Positions 12,063 to 14,157 of a stretch of 14,157 bases of DNA are shown one piece after another. Source of the stretch: Novosphingobium sp. UBA6722 (lineage in GTDB: Bacteria > Pseudomonadota > Alphaproteobacteria > Sphingomonadales > Sphingomonadaceae); assembly GCA_002454125.1 (NCBI GenBank), contig DKII01000117.1, forward strand, positions 1 to 14,157. Reading direction: 5' to 3'. How positions within the stretch are numbered: position 1 is the stretch's first letter; the number at the start of each line of letters is the position of its first letter. Below the pieces are notes generated by a model. The model saw only the letters and a list, made by a program, of their open reading frames with translations. It was not told the DNA's origin and searched no databases. Made by a program: the position numbers and the translations under genes.

Positions 12063-12634
12063 ACGTGACTGCGCATCCGCTCCTTGGCGATTACACGCTT
12101 AAGGGGTTTGGTGCGTTCGGTTACGCCATTTGTCACAAGGGTGCGCTGCCGCAAGTGAAGGAACAGCGCCTTACGATCGCTTCACTCAGCCCTAAGCTGA
12201 TTGACTACCTAGTGATCGATGATGCCGATCCGACTGAGCACGCAACTCGGCGCTTCAGTTTTGAAGGATTGCCGATTCACCGGATCGAGCAGATGCTCTC
12301 TGCTCTTTACTTTGGGAGAACCTCGCGCTTCCGCATGAGCGGTCCATCGATCGGACGGGTTGAACACATCCTCGGGCGCGAAGGCGAGAATTACCTGGGT
12401 CGCGGCTCAACGTCGCAATCGTTTGAAGACTGCGAGGTCGATGTAACCGTCGCCCCTTCCGGAGTGACGATGGAATTCCAGGGATCACTCGATCGGCAGG
12501 GCTTCCTCGATGAAGTCGTGCCCGAACTTTATATGCCCAGCTATGCAGTCCGGTGTCGAATTAGCTGGCAAGTTGCGTGCTTTTACTTCTCGCCCAGCAT
12601 GCTGGATGTGCTGTTCGCAAAGTTTGGCAGCTAA
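12059..12634 (+). CDS. Hypothetical protein of low GC behind dxs
   Basis: A 191-residue frame from TTG 12059, overlapping the dxs stop as TTGA. GGAGGAA at 12044-12050 gives an 8-base spacing to this TTG and supports it over the in-frame GTG at 12065. The family is not recognised. There is no signal peptide or membrane span. The sequence looks like a mixed alpha/beta soluble protein, with a conserved-looking block EHILGREGENYLGRGSTSQS at about 102-121 and four cysteines scattered at about 25, 124, 166 and 173. Its GC content is about 56% by hand count over the first 360 bases, against about 70% in dxs. It uses codons such as CTT, GGT and TTT that neighbours avoid, which suggests horizontal acquisition. 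It converges on the NnrU gene with overlapping stops. Confidence 0.7.
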   Translation: MNVTAHPLLGDYTLKGFGAFGYAICHKGALPQVKEQRLTIASLSPKLIDYLVIDDADPTEHATRRFSFEGLPIHRIEQMLSALYFGRTSRFRMSGPSIGRVEHILGREGENYLGRGSTSQSFEDCEVDVTVAPSGVTMEFQGSLDRQGFLDEVVPELYMPSYAVRCRISWQVACFYFSPSMLDVLFAKFGS

Positions 12635-13311
12635 CCCACCCAGCGCCAGATCCCGGCGGCCATGCCGTTGCCGGGGATATGGGCCCAGGTTGCCCCCAGC
12701 CACAGCACCAGCCCGCCAACCCAGGGGATCAGTCCGGCCTTGGCCAGGCCGCCCAGCTTGGGCCAATAGGAAGTCTTGGCTTCCCATCCGGTCCAGGCCG
12801 CGCCCATCAGCGCTTCCTTCTTGCGGTCCTGCAGGTGCGAGCCGACCAGGGCGAGGAGGCCGACCGCACCGGTCAGCACGAAACTGCGCGGGGTCGGGCT
12901 GACCAGCGCGTGGCTGACCGCCCAGAGCGCGAAGCCCCACATCATCGGATGGCGGGTGACGTGGAAAACGCCGTGGACCGGCTTGTCCGCCAATGCCGCC
13001 GCACCCGGTGCAGGCAGCGCGGGGTTACCGAGCAGGCTGCCGACGAACAGGACCGAAGCGAGCAAGGTCAGCAGGCTGCCAAGCGCCCAGGGCAGGGGCT
13101 GCGAGCCATCCCACAGGCCGGCGCTTGGCGCGATCGCGCGGAAGGCCAGGACCATCCAGCCCAGCGTGGCGAAGGAAACGAGCGAATAGACCACCTGGAA
13201 GCCCACCGCCCCCAGCCGCCCGACCAGGCCGGCGCGCAAGGGATGCGACATCGCAAAGTGGCTGCCGACAAAGGCAACCGAGGCGGCGATCAGATTGGCA
13301 AGCGGGTCCAT
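12631..13311 (-). CDS. NnrU family integral membrane protein
   Basis: A 226-residue polytopic membrane protein with about six hydrophobic spans. The signature HGVFHVTRHPMMWGFALWAVSHALV (His-x-x-x-His region) is the core of the NnrU domain, shared with the isoprenylcysteine methyltransferase-like membrane fold. The family was named from denitrification gene clusters, where its role in nitric-oxide/nitrite metabolism remains unclear. In alphaproteobacteria outside denitrifiers it is common and of unknown function, and no nitrogen-oxide genes are seen here. The start is the ATG at 13311, with GGGAGAAG four bases before it. The stop TAG interlocks with the TAA of the convergent hypothetical gene. 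Confidence 0.87.
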   Translation of the reverse strand: MDPLANLIAASVAFVGSHFAMSHPLRAGLVGRLGAVGFQVVYSLVSFATLGWMVLAFRAIAPSAGLWDGSQPLPWALGSLLTLLASVLFVGSLLGNPALPAPGAAALADKPVHGVFHVTRHPMMWGFALWAVSHALVSPTPRSFVLTGAVGLLALVGSHLQDRKKEALMGAAWTGWEAKTSYWPKLGGLAKAGLIPWVGGLVLWLGATWAHIPGNGMAAGIWRWVG

Positions 13312-13352
13312 CTGGCTTCTCCCATGTTTACGGCGTCAACATGGCTAGCACA

Positions 13353-13380
13353 GACCGACGGGATTGCAACCCCGCCGGTC
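13353..13380 (-). terminator. GC-rich hairpin downstream of the amidohydrolase gene
   Basis: GACCG-A-CGGG (13353-13362) pairs with CCCG-C-CGGTC (13371-13380), a nine-pair stem with a single A-C mismatch and an 8-base loop. It lies 14 bases after the amidohydrolase stop on the minus strand, just ahead of the NnrU gene. No T-run follows on either strand, so it may act as a pause or factor-assisted terminator rather than a classic intrinsic one. Confidence 0.5.
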
Positions 13381-13394
13381 CTCATGCCGTCAGC

Positions 13395-14157
13395 CTACCA
13401 CTCATAGGCCTTGGGCAGCGCGCCTTCGGTTGGCACCTTGTAACGATCGCGCAGCTTGGTCTGGTGGTTGACCAGCGACTGTTCGACCCCGTCGATCATC
13501 ACCTGGACCACGCCCGAGCTGTTCTCCAGCGGATCGCCGTCCCAGATCACCACGTCCCCGGCCAGCCCCGGCTTGAGGCTGCCGAACTTGTCACCCATGC
13601 CCAGGATCGCCGCCGGGACCGAGCTGATCGATGCGAAGGCCTGGCCCCAGTTGAGCCCGCTGGCCCCCGGCACCTTGGTCAACGAAACCAGGTTGCCGGC
13701 ATATTGCGGGGCATAGCGCGGCTGATCGCCAAACGCGCCGAGGCCAACCTTGACCCCCGCCGCAGCCATCCGGCCGACGTTGGACTGGGTCGCGCCGAGC
13801 TGCTCGAAATTGGCGGGCAGATCGTTAAGCGGCGTCGCCAGCACCGGCACGCCCGAGGCGGCCAGTTCCTTTGCGATCATCCAGCCTTCGGTTGCGCCGA
13901 CGATCACCATCCTGAGCGCCGGGAAGTCCGCCTTGAGCGCCAGCGCCATGCGGATATCGGCGGCACGTTCGGCGCGGACGTAAAGCGGCTGCCGCCCGGT
14001 CACCACCGGCACCAGCGCGGCGGCATCGAAGCGCGTCAGCAGGGCATCACCGGGCCGCTCAGGCGCAGCATCCTGCAGACGCGGATCGGCCCCCTGGCCG
14101 CCGCCCCGGCGGGCCAGCTCGCGCGCTTCCATGAAGGCGTTGCGCAGCACGGCGTGG
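13395..14157 (-). CDS. Amidohydrolase family protein (imidazolonepropionase-like), C-terminal part, cut by window edge
   Basis: About 254 residues are open from the right edge to the TAG at 13395; the N-terminus lies outside the window. The GTG at 14150 is internal rather than a start, since the frame stays open to the edge and the visible part begins in the middle of the barrel. Recognisable elements are LRMVIVGATEGWMIAKELAASGVPVLATPLNDLP, the late-barrel Asp region GLGAFGDQPR, ISSVPAAILGMGDKFGSLKPGLAGDVVIWDGDPLE, and a closing strand with MIDGVEQSLVNHQTKLRDRY. This is the composite-domain end typical of the imidazolonepropionase-like group of metal-dependent hydrolases. Many such alphaproteobacterial members are secreted, but no signal can be checked here. 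Substrate is unknown. The metal-binding His-x-His would be in the missing half. Confidence 0.85.
   Translation of the reverse strand, partial: HAVLRNAFMEARELARRGGGQGADPRLQDAAPERPGDALLTRFDAAALVPVVTGRQPLYVRAERAADIRMALALKADFPALRMVIVGATEGWMIAKELAASGVPVLATPLNDLPANFEQLGATQSNVGRMAAAGVKVGLGAFGDQPRYAPQYAGNLVSLTKVPGASGLNWGQAFASISSVPAAILGMGDKFGSLKPGLAGDVVIWDGDPLENSSGVVQVMIDGVEQSLVNHQTKLRDRYKVPTEGALPKAYEW

Noticed and set aside
12059..12634. Mobile element or toxin gene
   Set aside because: Despite its foreign-like composition, no transposase motif, terminal repeats or known toxin motif was found.

Overview
The window is GC-rich (about 70% in the housekeeping genes by hand count). It reads as a chromosomal segment of an alphaproteobacterium, most likely Sphingomonadales (Sphingomonas, Novosphingobium or Erythrobacter type). 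This rests on the protein sequences (Rpe, PurH, Dxs, Zur-like regulator, NnrU), the rpe / heparinase-II/III-like / purH arrangement and the codon bias. It is an inference, not a database result. No rRNA, tRNA, insertion sequence, phage gene or CRISPR array is visible.

Left part (1-3943, minus strand): a compact RiPP operon of lasso-peptide type. In transcription order it holds an HPr-kinase-like protein (K), a PqqD-like leader-binding protein (B1), a transglutaminase-like leader peptidase (B2), a 42-codon precursor (A, at 2211-2339), an asparagine-synthetase-like cyclase (C) and the start of an ABC-transporter membrane domain (D) that leaves the window. K/B1, B1/B2 and C/D overlap by 4 bases. 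The precursor has a standard lasso leader motif (WTKPELTRLG), but its C-terminal segment (GPRPNPGTTQGVNSRS) has no Asp or Glu. A classical lasso ring needs such a side chain as acceptor. Together with the kinase, the C-terminal Ser and an altered acidic motif in the cyclase, this makes the operon the most interesting part of the window: either a variant lasso system or a different cyclic or phosphorylated product.

Centre (4096-8220, plus strand): rpe, a heparinase II/III-family protein and purH lie in a tight head-to-tail run. They are transcribed divergently from the RiPP operon across a 152-bp spacer that contains two inverted repeats.

Right centre (8354-9674, plus strand): a 53-residue single-span membrane protein overlaps an exported, probably lipidated MsrA. 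A Fur-family, Zur-like zinc regulator follows. A minus-strand glyoxalase/VOC protein converges on the regulator, and their stop codons interlock.

Right part (10140-14157): dxs (first enzyme of the MEP isoprenoid pathway) is followed without a gap by an unrecognised 191-residue gene. That gene is markedly lower in GC (about 56% by hand count) and may be a recent arrival. It converges on an NnrU-family membrane protein. Behind that, on the minus strand, lies the C-terminal part of an exported-type amidohydrolase, cut by the window edge, followed downstream by a GC-rich hairpin.
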